64,000 nt of DNA from Phoronis australis (taxonomy: Eukaryota > Phoronida > Phoronidae): assembly GCA_002633005.1 (NCBI GenBank), contig NMRA01000428.1, positions 225,998-289,997 of the forward strand, read 5' to 3'. The notes beneath the pieces were generated by a model. That model was not told the origin of the DNA. It made no database searches and saw nothing but the letters and a program-made list of their open reading frames with translations. Position numbers and translations under genes: made by a program. Shown here piece by piece: positions 22,379-33,760 of the stretch (its first letter is position 1; every line of letters begins with the position of its first letter).

Positions 22379-24337
22379 GTGTGTGTGTGTGTGTTTCGTT
22401 TGCATACAACGCATTGTTGTATGTCTTAGTGTATTTAGAAATAAAATGTTTATATAAAAAACAATCAGGAGCGCCACCGCTAGACTAAAATGTGAACAAC
22501 AAACAAATGTTTATAGTTAAGCCCACAAGAAAGTAGAGAGGGAAAGTTACTTCAATCAAAAATCGGATGCGCATCATTTTAGCGGAATTGATGTCACGAC
22601 GTCAGAATTTGTTGACAATGGTAAACGTTCATTTCTGAAAACTTTCCGACAGTGCAAGTTGCAGACAGATTAGGATTTTTTCAAATAAAATGAGTCTGAA
22701 TGTAAAGTTGTTTACTTTGACTCATTCGAAGTGGTAAGTGACCTTTTGACTGGTCAGATATCGGCTTAGTTGGCCCGTTAATTAACATCGGATCATGCGA
22801 TATACAAGAAAAATTAATTTCCACTTTTAGACTATAATTGGTGGAACATTCTGTGTTTTGTTTTGTTTTGTTTAATTCATACAACGACAAGTTTCGACCT
22901 TACATGCACAATCTGTCACTGCAAAAAATCTGAATGATCCAGACGATTTTCCTTCTTTGAACCGGGACTGGAACATCGGACCTTTTGCTAACCGTGGGAG
23001 ATGCTCATTAATATGTTTGATAGAATTTTCTGTATTCGATCGGTTGTCATGGAGACTCAGTGGAGTAGAGCGTCTGCAAGGATTGCAAACAAGTCCTGAG
23101 TTCGAGTCGCTGTTGGGGCAGTAACTTTTTCAGACTTCTATTCATTAGGTGGCCTTAGGTGTCGTGCTGGCCAGACTTACAAATGTTTGCAATTGGTGAT
23201 TACCTTACGTAAAAAGGGGAAAAAAAGACCAGACCCGTGCAGTTGCGAGCTTACATGCGCGATCAGGCAAATAGGTCACAAACTGTATAAAGTCAACTCA
23301 CCTTTTAGGGAACTTGCCCATCACACAAGCTAACACAGGCGAAACCACGAGAAAACTCAAGGATGCAATTGACAGGGCGCTAGCTACAGATGCATAGTTG
23401 CTATTGGTTCGTTTGATGAGCTCTGGTAAGCAGATACCAATGTTCGTAAATTGACAACCCTGGGAACAAATATGAAACCGAATGACAAAATGGGAGTGTT
23501 AACTAAGCCCTGGCAGAACCACGTGTAATTTTATCGCTCCGAGAATCCCACATGCATCCGACTATCGAAACAAATTAAAGACGGGCCACACATTAATATT
23601 GCAAATTTTAAACGTCTTTTCTATTTGTTACGCGCTATTATAAGAAGAGTGTGCATTTCCGTCGAGTCCTCATGGCGTGTATTGCTAGAATCGGTTTGTT
23701 CATGTTTGGTGGTTCTCGAAAACAAAGGCCAAGGGGTATAAAATTACGTAATTACAATGAGTTTTCAATGATTGCAAGGGATGGAATAGAAAATCACTTT
23801 GTTTTGCAATTTATACATATTCATTTTTATAAGTTTAGAGGGTCAGAAAGGTATTTTTAGGTATTCCAAAAAAGTCAGGTGTTTTTGTGTACTATTTAAC
23901 GTAAACTACATGCATTTTCTCGTTTTGTCTAATCTTAAATCCTACCTCATCTAATTTACACACAATATATGCATTAAAGCAATAATTAGAGAGTTAATAC
24001 CGCAGTTTTGGGAATACGTAGCAACAAATTGTTCCGTCTGCAAAAAGGTAATTATCAATGGCAATTTTGCGTTGGGTTAGACTTTCATTTGAAACCAAAT
24101 CACACAGACTAATATTAACTGATTGCGTAAGCCCAGGGCCCTCTTTTTGCGTAAGAGCAGCAAAAATGTGAATAAACTTACCACCGCAAAAAAGACTAGA
24201 GTGAATGCCATCGATTTACAAATGAAGTAATTTCGTGTTCCCACTGGAAGATGGGGTTGCAATATTTCCTCAACGGGTTCTCCTTTGTCAGCCTTCGGAT
24301 GATTTCTCCCATTCGTCATATTTTGTAAACAACTCAT
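14727..24337 (-). CDS. MFSD4/NaGLT1-like MFS transporter, complete four-exon gene (copy C)
   Basis: Coding exons are 24337..24182, 23459..23302, 17522..17389 and 15910..14727 (minus strand), 156+158+134+1184 bases. They give one open frame of about 543 residues, close to the roughly 510-520 of vertebrate MFSD4A and MFSD4B/NaGLT1. All introns have GT..AG ends and phases match (0, 2, 1). The order is a hydrophilic N-terminus, helix 1 split by intron 1, helices 2-4 across exons 2-3, then WRERAAFPLHLVTVGFPLG, a long hydrophilic loop before the second helix bundle, and an acidic C-terminal tail with DDDDGDFD. It should be a plasma-membrane solute carrier; the family includes a sodium-glucose symporter but the substrate here is not determinable. 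Introns hold retroelement debris. Family assignment is from pattern memory, not a search. Confidence 0.85.
15911..17388. other. Intron 3 of copy C
   Basis: A 1,478-base intron bounded by AATC/GTAAGTG and TTTTAG/TGG. I see no further gene or recognisable repeat in it. Confidence 0.75.
17389..17522 (-). CDS. Copy C exon 3
   Basis: A 134-base exon with acceptor CATTTCAG before AAGTAACTTGG and donor AATC/GTAAGTG. It encodes about 44 residues covering helix 3 and the start of helix 4 (NLVIAFGCIVGALFYAMMP, then VLGVLRFISVTPAAIVNN). It restores the frame between exons 2 (phase 2) and 4 (phase 1), which is strong support for the exon. Confidence 0.85.
17564..17820. repeat. GT-rich degenerate simple repeat
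   Basis: Long, impure GTGT/GCGT runs interrupted by a short unique stretch near 17660-17740. Confidence 0.8.
20640..22300 (+). pseudogene. Decayed Tx1/L1-like non-LTR retrotransposon fragment
   Basis: Reverse-transcriptase remnants on the plus strand. The stretch at 20653-20730 reads KGIYVEKTEVKILQYADDTT, containing the catalytic YADD box. The stretch at 20953-21215 reads MLGRINVIKTFALSQLIYV followed by LNTIIKNFVW, the thumb-side signature of L1/Tx1-group enzymes. Between and after these are stops and frameshifts. It is interrupted at 21211-21480 by a hairpin, after which degraded sequence continues to about 22300. The endonuclease and 5' half are absent, so it is 5'-truncated. Confidence 0.75.
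21211..21480. repeat. Long inverted repeat (hairpin) with hammerhead-like core
   Basis: Arms of about 105 bases (21211-21317 and 21376-21480) are nearly perfect inverted copies around a loop of about 58 bases. On the plus strand the right arm contains CTGATGA (21404-21410), a GTCT/AGAC stem (21412-21427) and GAAAC (21428-21432), the conserved order of a hammerhead ribozyme core. The left arm has the same on the minus strand. It interrupts the retroelement fragment. Confidence 0.75.
22333..22394. repeat. (GT)n microsatellite
   Basis: An almost pure GT run with a single TTAG interruption, at the downstream edge of the decayed retroelement. Confidence 0.95.
23045..23170 (+). repeat. tRNA-derived SINE-like module, copy C
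   Basis: Paralogue of the module at 2976-3110, with box A-like ACTCAGTGGAGTAGAGCGTC and box B-like GAGTTCGAGTCGC. Confidence 0.55.
23302..23459 (-). CDS. Copy C exon 2
   Basis: A 158-base exon with acceptor GTTCCCAG and donor AAAG/GTGAGTT. It encodes GCQFTNIGICLPELIKR followed by a helix ending VMGKFPK, that is the rest of helix 1 and helix 2. The acceptor, donor and phase are identical in copy A. Confidence 0.88.
24182..24337 (-). CDS. Copy C exon 1
   Basis: Start codon at 24337; the 52 codons end at donor GTG/GTAAGTT. It encodes MSCLQNMTNGRNHPK, an acidic segment, then RNYFICKSMAFTLVFFAV leading into helix 1. The same ATG is kept in copy A. Confidence 0.85.
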
Positions 24338-24419
24338 TTGTACTGTTGAGTTCCAACAGCAGTGTTCCCTGCTGTCAAAGAATTACAAACTGAAACAAAA
24401 AAAGAAAAGCAACGTGGAG

Positions 24420-25945
24420 CATTGAAATGTTCCCATGAAGGTACCACAAACGGTGGGCTTTCAGGGGTGTTTATTTGTGGCACAGAAATAGCAATTACAT
24501 TGCGCAAATTAAGTCGAATCGATCCCAAACCTGGAACGTGTCATCGCTTCTTTGATAGAAAGCTTCTACCAAATTGCCACTAGTGGGATATGGGCGGAAA
24601 AAATAACAGTAGTGAAAGTCGTCGGAAAATCATCGCCAAGCGTCCCCTTCACACTAAGAAAATGTATGCCAATTGATAGACGGGCAGACGCAAAAAAACA
24701 GCCTACAAAACAGTAAAATTGGCAACTAGATGGCACAATATACGACAAATCTATCCGAAAACAGGAACATTTCATTGTCTCAGTAAAAAGTTATTTGCCA
24801 AATTTCATAAAATTCCGTCAAGGAGATTGAAAAGAGAGAAAAACAGAGGAAAACGGAAAAAAATTGCCACTAGGGGGCACGGAGTTTATCTGAAAGTCGT
24901 TGCCGTCCGTTGTCAACTTCATATAAATACACTTGCTTAGTGTAATAAAAATCGTGCGGAGAATTTTTGGGAGATACAGCCATAGGCGTAAGTAAAACAA
25001 AACTGCCACCAGGAGGCGCCACAGTAATCGAGGTCCTGGGAAAATCATCGAGAGCCGCCCTCTTCACAGTGGGAATATACTTGCCAATTTCCACAATCAT
25101 CCTTAGACTAGTTTGGTTGATAGAGGGGCAGACGCTAAAAAAGCAGACTTGAGAACAATAAAAATGGCACTCGGTGGCGCAAAATACATGTACCTTGAAT
25201 CCATTCTAAAACGAATAAATAGTATAACCTCACTAATAGATGCATATCCGCCAAATTTTATTGAAATCCGTTGAGGAACGTAAAAAAGCTAAACTTGCCA
25301 CAAGGGTTCATACCGCTAGTCCGCTCTGCCAGAAATCCGTCGTCGTCCGTTGTAGACTTCATCTAAATACATTTGCTAAATATAATAAAGATCATGAAGA
25401 GCGAAGTTTAGGAGATACAGCCATGAGAACAAAAACAAGCAAAACTGCCACTAGTAGGCGCCACAGCAATCGAAGTCGTAGGAAAATCATCGTTAGCCAT
25501 ATTCTTCACAGTACTAATGTATACGCCAGTTTTCACAATCATCCTTAGGGTGGTTTGGCTGACACTGGGCCGGTGGACGCCAAAATACAGTCTCGAAAAC
25601 AGTAAAAATCCCACTAGGTGGCGTATAATACTTTCATTCTATCTGAAAATGTAAGGATAGCGTCATTTCACTAGTAAATGCCTAACTGCCAAATTTCATG
25701 AAAATCTGTTAGGGCACCCGGAGATACAGAAGTAAACGTAAAAATAAAACTGCCACTAGGGGGCACACCTGTGGACGGGTAGATCTGAAATTCGTCGTTA
25801 TCCGTCGCCAACTTCTTAGAAACATATCTGCCAAATCTCATTAAAATCCTGTGACGGGTTTAGGAGATTCAGCTGCGGACGACGGACCCCGGACGCCCTG
25901 ACAGAGATCAGGGCAAGATGCACCCACATATAATTATGTGGGAAT
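24420..25945. repeat. 440-bp higher-order repeat array with CTCF-like motifs
   Basis: Absent at the equivalent place upstream of copy A (between 4545 and 4565), so it is an insertion. It consists of diverged units of about 147 bp, each opening with a variant of TGCCACTAGGGGGC. Motifs start near 24578, 24724, 24868, 25007, 25168, 25298, 25449, 25611 and 25753. Units three apart resemble each other most (for example 24868 with 25298, and 25007 with 25449), giving a 430-455-bp higher-order period. The right end carries a short palindrome at 25923-25942. Confidence 0.75.
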
Positions 25946-26173
25946 ATAAAACGAAAACAGAATTTCAACGTTGATATTGAACTTCACTCGTCAAATACAA
26001 CATGGGATATTATGATTGTTTCATACTCTTCACCCGTGTGAAAAGATTCCTGAGGGTATATTGCGTAAGAAAGGTGTGTTCTTAAGTATGGATTACATAA
26101 TACTTGCTGTTTTGATAACTGACGAGTACGGTGGTAGTAAAAGGACAGCAAGGCAACTTTTCTCTGTTACTAA

Positions 26174-26294
26174 CTCTGTCGGTAGAGTTACTACCACTCT
26201 CGATAGTCTTACTATCTCTATCGATAGACTTATCAACTCTATCGATGGTCTTACTAACTCTATCGATAGACTCAGTAACTCTATGGCTAACTAA
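26174..26294. repeat. Left subterminal 21-bp array
   Basis: About six 21-bp units of the form CTCTATCGATAGACTTACTAA, with the central palindrome kept best in the inner units. Confidence 0.85.
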
Positions 26295-27597
26295 TATACA
26301 CCTGAGCTCGTTTTCAGAGTCCGTCAATGGTAATACGTTTGCAATATTGTCTAAAATCATGGTTCTTAGATCACTGCACTGTTGATTTCAAGTTTGACAG
26401 TATGTTGGCTTTTGCTGTGGCTCAGGAACTCATATGTAGGCACGGAACAGACTGTTGAACTTTTCGAATTGTTTTTAATTGAGTAGACAAGCTTTTGTGG
26501 TGTATTAGTTGAATAGTTGTGTTGCGTATTATTTATTTCAAAGTACATATTGAGTATGACGGTACCTGTAAGTAAGATACAATGTATGTCTAGGATGGAC
26601 TTAAGTCGTTCTTTTTGTTTCTTTTGTTATACATGTACCGGTATATACAAATGATGATGCAGTAACTCTAAGCAAGATACACGTAGGTGGGAGATGGTTC
26701 TTAAGAGTCAACGATTCGTTACTTTCAGAATGGTAAACTTGTCGACAATGGCTTCCAGTTTTGAAGGTGTGCTGACCATTGGGTCGGAGTGCCATGTTTT
26801 AAACGCCTGTTTATCACAGAGGCAATCAGGTTGTGTGCAGTTGCCAATACGACAGTATTGATAATTTATGAGACTTGTTATTGAGTTATATGGAGTTACT
26901 GGATTTAATGTTTTTTACTAAATAAATATTCAATAAATACTATTAACGTTTCACTGCAAACATTTACATCTGGTATCAAAATTGTATGTATGAGCAAAAA
27001 GTGTAGCATCGGAACAAACCGTTTGAATTCGTCATGAACAATTATTTATTATAAGCCTAACTACATCCCAGTACTTTTTGTCTAGTGACTATATAAGTAT
27101 CCTCATTGGCCAATGTTAGATGTTAATACCAGCGCCTTATTGTTTTTCCTTGTTTTTCATTTTTGTTATCTCTGTAACAGGGATTTGATTATAGCAAGTC
27201 TCGGTAGGGTTTACATGTATTGTCTGTTATTTTTAGTGCCTCTGCGCTGGTGTGGCTCTTACTAACCCTTGGTACATACCTTTTCTGCATTAAACTCGAA
27301 GCTCAGATCAAACTGTGCTCTGTTAGTGCTATTTGTCAATTTGTCATTTTTTCCGGCTGTATGTACAAAAATTCTTTCCCTCACCCGTGAACCAGGATGC
27401 TAGGGAAAGTTTTTGGATTTATGTTTTTAGGGTTTTGTAACTATGTAACATTGACCTATATCTGGGAAGGGGGATATTGCCTTTACAAGACCTGTCTATC
27501 ACATAGCTCGGAAGTCATATATTGGAGTTTTTGTTTACAGGTCTATGAATCTGCGTATCATTGTCTTTTCATTGACATTTACCTAGTATCTAAAAGA

Positions 27598-30570
27598 TGA
27601 TTAACGTTATGTCTTTAAACTGCAGAGGTTTACGAAATTTTCAAAAGCGTAATGATGTTTTTAATTATCCAAAAGGAAAAAATATAATATTTATTGTCTC
27701 CAAGACACGCATTTCATAGAATCAGACCATGACGTGATTAGGGCCCAGTGGGGCTTTGACATTTTTGTGAGTCCAGGTAGAAGAGAAGCAGGGGGTGTGA
27801 CTATCCTAATTAATAATAATTTTGAATATGAAATTACAAATTGTTATAATGATGAGAAAGGCAATCATTCAATTATTGAAATAGTGTTGGGAAAAATTAT
27901 GACAGTCACCCTAGCCTGCATATATGGTCCTAACCAAGATTCTTCACTTTTTATGAAAACATAGCAGATCCCATCTCTTTGTTCAACTCCGAATTTATTG
28001 TTCTGTGCGGAGATTCGAGTTTGGTCCTAGATTATGACCGGGACTGTTTTGGTTATCTCAATCTGAACAATCCTCAGGCCAGAAAAGCAGTTTTAAACTT
28101 AAAGCAAGCATTTAATTTGGTTGATCGTTGGAGAGTCTATAATCCGGACCGTACCTCTTTTACATGGAGTTGGAAAAACCCAGTTAATAAATCACGCCTT
28201 GACTCTCTTCTAATTTCCGACGAGTTATTATCTTCGTTAAACGCGGTAGAAATAAACCCAGGCTACAGAACGGATCATCCAGCCATTCGGTTGGAGGTCA
28301 AGTTGCACTCTTTTGAACGTGGCAGACGCTTATGGAAATTTAATAATTCTCTACTCCGAGACAAAAAGTATGTGGAACTAGTAAAAATTATTATTCAAGA
28401 ACCAAAATTGAATATGCTCCTGACATTGACGAAGATTTACTGTTTAACATGTTCCTACTAAACATTAGATTTTTCACTCTGTCATATAGTGTTTTAAAAA
28501 ATAAAGAAAAAAAGAAAACTGCATTTAGAAAGATTAATAAATACTGTCCACCGGTTCGTTCAGAATACTGATTTTCAATTTTTTAGCGTTAGGCTAGAAA
28601 TTCGTCAGGCCGAGTACGAAGAAATTAGAAGGGAATACATTAACGGTTAAATACTGAGATCTCGTGCTAAGTGGATAGAAAATGGTGAAAAACCAACAAG
28701 ATATTTTAGTAATTTAGAAAAACGTAATCTTGTTAATAAAAATATCTCAAGTTTAATAGATGACAAGGGTACATTGATCTGTAGTCAAAAGGGAATTCTG
28801 GAGAGAGGTAAACCTCCAAATCTAATTATATTAACAAAAGTAATTAACAGTTATTACTCCTGTGAAAAATATATTTATTCAAAAAATTTACAAATGGAAA
28901 AATTTACAAACAGGTGGCCACGAATGCATAATTTAATAGCAATGAAAGGATATTTTATCATTCCAAAATACTATCTCCCCTTTTCAGAGTCTTATACTAC
29001 TACACTGTCTTGTATGTTTTTTTCTTTAAATGTACTTCTAAAATCCGGTTCAAGCATACATTTAACTTAGTAAACTTTAATTTCATTGAATTGTAAAGTA
29101 AGGCAAGGGAACGAACCCCAGACCTTTGTCCTTGTTTATGTCGAACTGGGAGAATAAAAAACTATTTATTATAGGTCTTCAAGGAAGAAAAATATGAATG
29201 AGTGACAAATTAAATTTAAATTAAAAGGCTCCGGTGATAGCAAATTGTTATGAAAAAGGATCTAGACAACGAAAAGGGATTGTCACCCGGAAATAACGTT
29301 TTGTTAGGTTCACTTTTTGAAAATATATCCTCCGAACTAGCCTTTTACAACGTCTGGGTTCAACTCCAGACTGATCAATGACAGTTAACAACTGCCAAAT
29401 TGTGCCTCGTGGTAAGTTAAACCATTTGCTACGCACTTCTGATGCATAAATGTATAACCGTGCACCTTACATGAACCCGCGACGTGTTCTTCAACAAAAT
29501 TAACCATTTCATCAAAATCAGACATATTTTTAAGGCGCTGAAGTGCATAAGTCACCAAATACACGTCGCAAATTACCTTATGCTCAGTGACGCTCCAAAA
29601 CAACGTTTGAGTACCTTTATTATTTCATTTTGAGTCAGTCCTGGCTTGAATAAAGCGACAATGGTGCTGCACTATATCTCATTATAAATATCTTGATGTT
29701 TCTATCACACCTAAATTGTCATGGTCAAAAGTGACAAGAACTCTTTCTTGTCAAGCAAATAAAGCTACATCAGGTGTTTTGAAATTACAGCGCAGATGTC
29801 GCGATATGCCCCCATCACTTGCCTTTCAGTTATTTGATAAACTGGTGTTATGGTGCAGAGATTTGGGGTTTTAAAGAATACGAGTGTTTAGAAAAAATTC
29901 ATTTAAAATTTTGTAAATGGACCCTGGGACTTGGCAGTTCTTGCTCTAACGCTGCAGTATTGGGTGAATGTGACTGATACCCTATGTTTTCTGTTATCCA
30001 AGGGCCGCTTACAACATGTTGTACAGACTAGATGAAAATGGTAGACATATGTATAATTGGGCAAGCTCAGTCTGCAATTTATTGTCAATGTATGGTTTCT
30101 ATGATGTTTGGGTATACCAAGGAGTTGCATGTCAAGAGTCGTCTTTAAATATTTTTTCACAACGGGTTAAGGACTGTGCTTTGCAAAGGTGGCATTCCGA
30201 TGTTGATTCCAATTCTGAGTTACTCAGTTACTATTAGAAAAATTTTAAGGTTGTATTTAAACATGAAAACTATTTAAAAATTGAAAATCTTCCAAGAGTG
30301 TTCGTGCAAAGTTTTACACGTTTTCGATGTGCAAACCACAGACTGGCAGTAGAAACTGGTCGTCACGTAAATGTGATATATCAAGACAGAGTGTGTACAT
30401 TATGCTCGAGGAATTGTGTCGAGGATGAATATCACTTTTTGTTAGTTTGCGACGCTTTTTCCGAAATCAGAGTTATGTTTATAAGTGAGAGCCTCTGGAC
30501 AAGTCCATCTTTGTTTAAATTTCATAGACTATTATGTAATCCCGATATTTCAGTTGTGAAATATATATAA
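27598..30570 (+). pseudogene. Broken L1/Tx1-like non-LTR retrotransposon
   Basis: Endonuclease remnants start at 27598 (VMSLNCRGLRNFQKR), continue with AGGVTILINNNFEYEI (27790) and CIYGPNQDSSLF (27920), then FIVLCGDSS (27990), SRLDSLLISDELL (28195) and GYRTDHPAIRLEV (28262). Then come LWKFNNSLLRD and KWIENGEKPTRYFSNLEKR (28670). The reverse-transcriptase palm is missing between about 28900 and 29640. The post-RT region resumes (SWSKVTRTLSCQANKA) and ends in a Cys/His cluster CTLCSRNCVEDEYHFLLVC (30385-30450). Several frameshifts and stops make it dead. It sits inside the element with the TATCGATA ends. Confidence 0.8.
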
Positions 30571-30772
30571 TACGCATCTAAAAAACGGAACAGCTTGCGC
30601 ATTACTGACTAGTGTGCATAGCACTCCAATGATCTTGTTTGCTTGTTTGTGGTACTTTGAGCCGAAGGCCATGTGTACAAATAAAGGAAGAAGAAGAAAT
30701 CGACAATATGCTTGTTTCAGTCATCTATTTCAATTTGAAATCAAGCTAATAACATCGACATTGCAACTACAT

Positions 30773-30986
30773 TGATAGAGATAGTAAGTCTATCGATAGA
30801 GATAATACAGTAAGTCTATCGATCGAGTTAATAAGTCTATCGATAGAGTTAATAAGTCTGTCGATAGAGTTACTAAGTCTATCGATAGACATAGTAAGTC
30901 TATCGATAGAGTTACTAAGTGTATCGATATAGTTAGTAAGTCTATTGCTAGAGATGATAAGTCAATCGATAGACTTAGCAACGGAT
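30773..30986. repeat. Right subterminal 21-bp array
   Basis: About ten 21-bp units of the form GTTAATAAGTCTATCGATAGA, the inverted counterpart of the left array. Confidence 0.9.
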
Positions 30987-31021
30987 AAAAAAGTTGCCGT
31001 GCCGTCCTTTTACAGCCACTG

Positions 31022-33700
31022 AATAGGAGCAAAACATTGTACGCATGAGAATGAGGACTTACATGTAAATGAGTTTTCACCACAGTAAGTGCATACATGT
31101 ACATGGTTTAATGTATTCCTAAAGCCGCCAACATACCCATTTAGTTCAAGTTCGTAAACCATAGCGTGACTGGCCAAACTGTGCATTTTGAAGAGTTCAA
31201 ACATCCCTGCACTACATAATTACTTTACGGGGTGCTTTAATAAAAAGACAATGTTCGCTAAAACGATTACGATGCATAGAAATGTACTTGCAGCATGAAA
31301 GGGGACCTTTAAGATCAAAATTTAAAAATGCAATCAAACGGTAACGTAGCAATGAACAATTACAGTTTTTAGCCATATTGTTAACAAGTCAATTTTCTCA
31401 CATCACCAGGAATGTGTTACAACACGACTGGTTAATAAAATGAGTATGCAATTTTTTATATTACAAGGATAAATCACAAATTATTGCAGAGTAGAAATAC
31501 ATACGCCTTATATTTTAACGTCTGTAAAACGCTAAACCAAACGCACGCCAACCAAACAATGCCGGAATTCCGTGTTATGGTTGACAAATCCCAGTCAGAA
31601 GGACGTGCAAACAATTTCTTCGACAGCGAATTCCATATAAGTATATTCAAACTCAACAAACGCAGTAAAACCAAGGAGTGTACAAGTACTAAACTCCTTG
31701 GTGAGACTGTCAAGCTTTACTGTTTCCGAGGTCAATTCAGTTCTCACGCGCAGGGAAACCCTACTGACTGTAATTTACAAACATTTGTTAAGTTTTTAAA
31801 TTACAACTTGAAAGACTATTTATCAGATTCTAACTTGAACACATGTTACGAAAGCTAAAGCAATTTACAATTGTTCAGTTTAAAATAAAACTACTAACAA
31901 AATGTAATTCAGTTTACTTTATATTGAGCAAACGTGTTTTTACAAAAGTTGCGTCATCTGGGTTGAAAGTTTTTGACACGTCGAATCGTTTTCGCGGTTC
32001 ACGTGAGAAAACAAGGGATTTTGACGAAATTTCCAAGAGTTTGTGCCCAATGTCGTAAACCTGAGACGTGAATAGGATTCTCTATTATCTCTAACGTCAT
32101 TGATCTTTACAAGCCGACAACACTCCCACAATGAATTTGAAAATAACGAAACCAGCGTCGCTAATTGAGTACAGTAGGTTTTGCAATAGAAAAAATATCG
32201 AGTTCGAAATAATTTCATAGTTTCCTGCAGACTAAATATACGGAATCATGCACAGTGACCTTCAAATCACTGATCGCGGAAATGAAATACCCCGGCAAAC
32301 ATTCACCCACCGGCACAAATCCCGTTTCGGGGGTCACGAAAATGCTTTTCACCCTCTAACGGAAATAAAGATCAGTACGACTAAAGGTGAAGTAGAAACT
32401 GAAAAAAGGCAAATGTGCATGTATTGCGGGAAAAGATATTCAGAAACAATATGTATAAAAGATTTTATGTGCTTGTTCATCTTCATTTGTTTTATCGTCG
32501 TACTCATTGTTTAACAGCGTACATGTTAACAAGGAACATAACTATCTAAGTCTACATACAAATCCACTCTCACACATTTTACACGAATTATAATGCCACA
32601 CCTTGATAGCTCTTCAGCTTTACTCAGATGAGAAAAAGTTAATGTGTTAAAGATTTTTTTTATGCTTGAGATCATGATCAACGCAAGAAATTATCCCTCC
32701 GTGTCAAGGTTTGTTGAACTTCGCGTAAAGCGCTTAAAAACTACCAGTTTCTTTGAAGACTATAGATCCCTCTTGCTCTAAGGAAAAAAATGAGTACATT
32801 TTCATGACGGTAAACGGAGTATGACATAAGTTAGACTTGGAAGAAAGGCGGGTTAATAGCACGTACAAGAGGTATGTGATGCACATGAACCCCCTAAACC
32901 TACCAAACTTCCTAGATTGTCACGCTTTTACAGAACGTTCGAACATCATCAGGCCTCAAAAAGACGCTGCATTAAATATTCATTGACTTTGAAAGCCAAC
33001 ACGTAGCATGTTTGACCTTATTGGCATCATTTTTCAGCCTCCCTTACCCATAGAATTTCGATTTACATAGCCGAGCTATTTTGATCGTACTTACGAAATG
33101 TCTTCGAGTTCCACGAAGGGGCTGCTAGTTCTTGTTCACCCAACAAGTGGATGCGGCGGGTTTGCTTGCCTGATTACTGATCAAATATTTGATTAACATG
33201 AAGGCAGTGGACCTGCATTTTCCTTATAAATAGACATTTACGGCTGCCGATAGGGGTATTTTACTAAAACGCAACTACGTGCGAACGTAGGCTACTGAGA
33301 AAGCAAGATGTTAACAACTCAATCAGGTCTGCTTAGAAAAATTTGTCTTTACCAAACATGGGGAATTGCTGTTGATTCTAACTTTGGTTCATAGAAGAAA
33401 ATAACGATCTAATTTTAAAAGTTATAAATTGTCAAAATTCTACTTCAGTTTTGTTGTTTGCCACCAAAACGGGTTATCGGAGTAAAAAGAAACGTCCCCA
33501 ATTAATTGAAGCTATGTTCTTTTATGTCACCTCAGTTTAAGTAGTAGATAAGAATCAGATTGCTCCTTTTATGCCAGGAAATTAGGTTTTCGTTACAAGA
33601 CTGCATTGTTGTATAAGGGAACTCTGAGAGAGCTGGAATCGACAGAAGCCAGAGTAAAGTACCACTTGCCAAGCGAAAAGTTTCGACCAACATAAATAAA
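31022..33700. other. Distal 5' flank of copy C
   Basis: Non-coding. It is paralogous to the flank of copy B (9000-9530 and 9870-10740), except for a stretch of about 690 bp (31405-32095) found only here, which I cannot identify. Confidence 0.55.
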
Positions 33701-33760
33701 TACGTTTATACCACAATATTAGCCTCGAATGGCAGATACAACCGTGTAACAACCCATAAA

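Larger units (their letters stand above)
17523..23301. other. Intron 2 of copy C
   Basis: A 5.8-kb intron. It contains GT-rich simple repeats (17560-17820), an unidentified stretch 17900-19960, sequence paralogous to 200-340 of the window (20300-20420), a decayed Tx1/L1-like retroelement, a hairpin, a (GT)n run and a tRNA-like SINE. Confidence 0.7.
26129..31021. mobile_element. 4.9-kb element with inverted ends of 21-bp TATCGATA repeats
   Basis: Absent at the paralogous sites upstream of copies A (4728) and B (8997). The ends are inverted repeats: left CGGTGGTAGTAAAAGGACAG and, from the right end inverted, CAGTGGCTGTAAAAGGACGG, each continuing through GCAACTTTT. Inside each end is an array of 21-bp units centred on TCTATCGATAGA, in inverted orientation (26174-26294 and 30773-30986). 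The terminal CAGTGG resembles hAT-type ends, but no clear 8-bp target duplication and no transposase are seen. The interior holds a broken non-LTR retrotransposon. Confidence 0.7.

Noticed and set aside
26016-26360. Frames with repeated SIDRL/SIDLV peptides
   Set aside because: They are translations of the 21-bp TATCGATA array (21 is a multiple of three), not proteins.
29340-29385. tRNA gene suggested by a T-arm-like GTCTGGGTTCAACTCCAGAC
   Set aside because: No matching acceptor stem, D arm or anticodon arm at the right distance.
31484-31858. 124-codon plus-strand frame with an opposing 79-codon frame
   Set aside because: No family pattern; lies in a stretch specific to one paralogous flank; likely chance.
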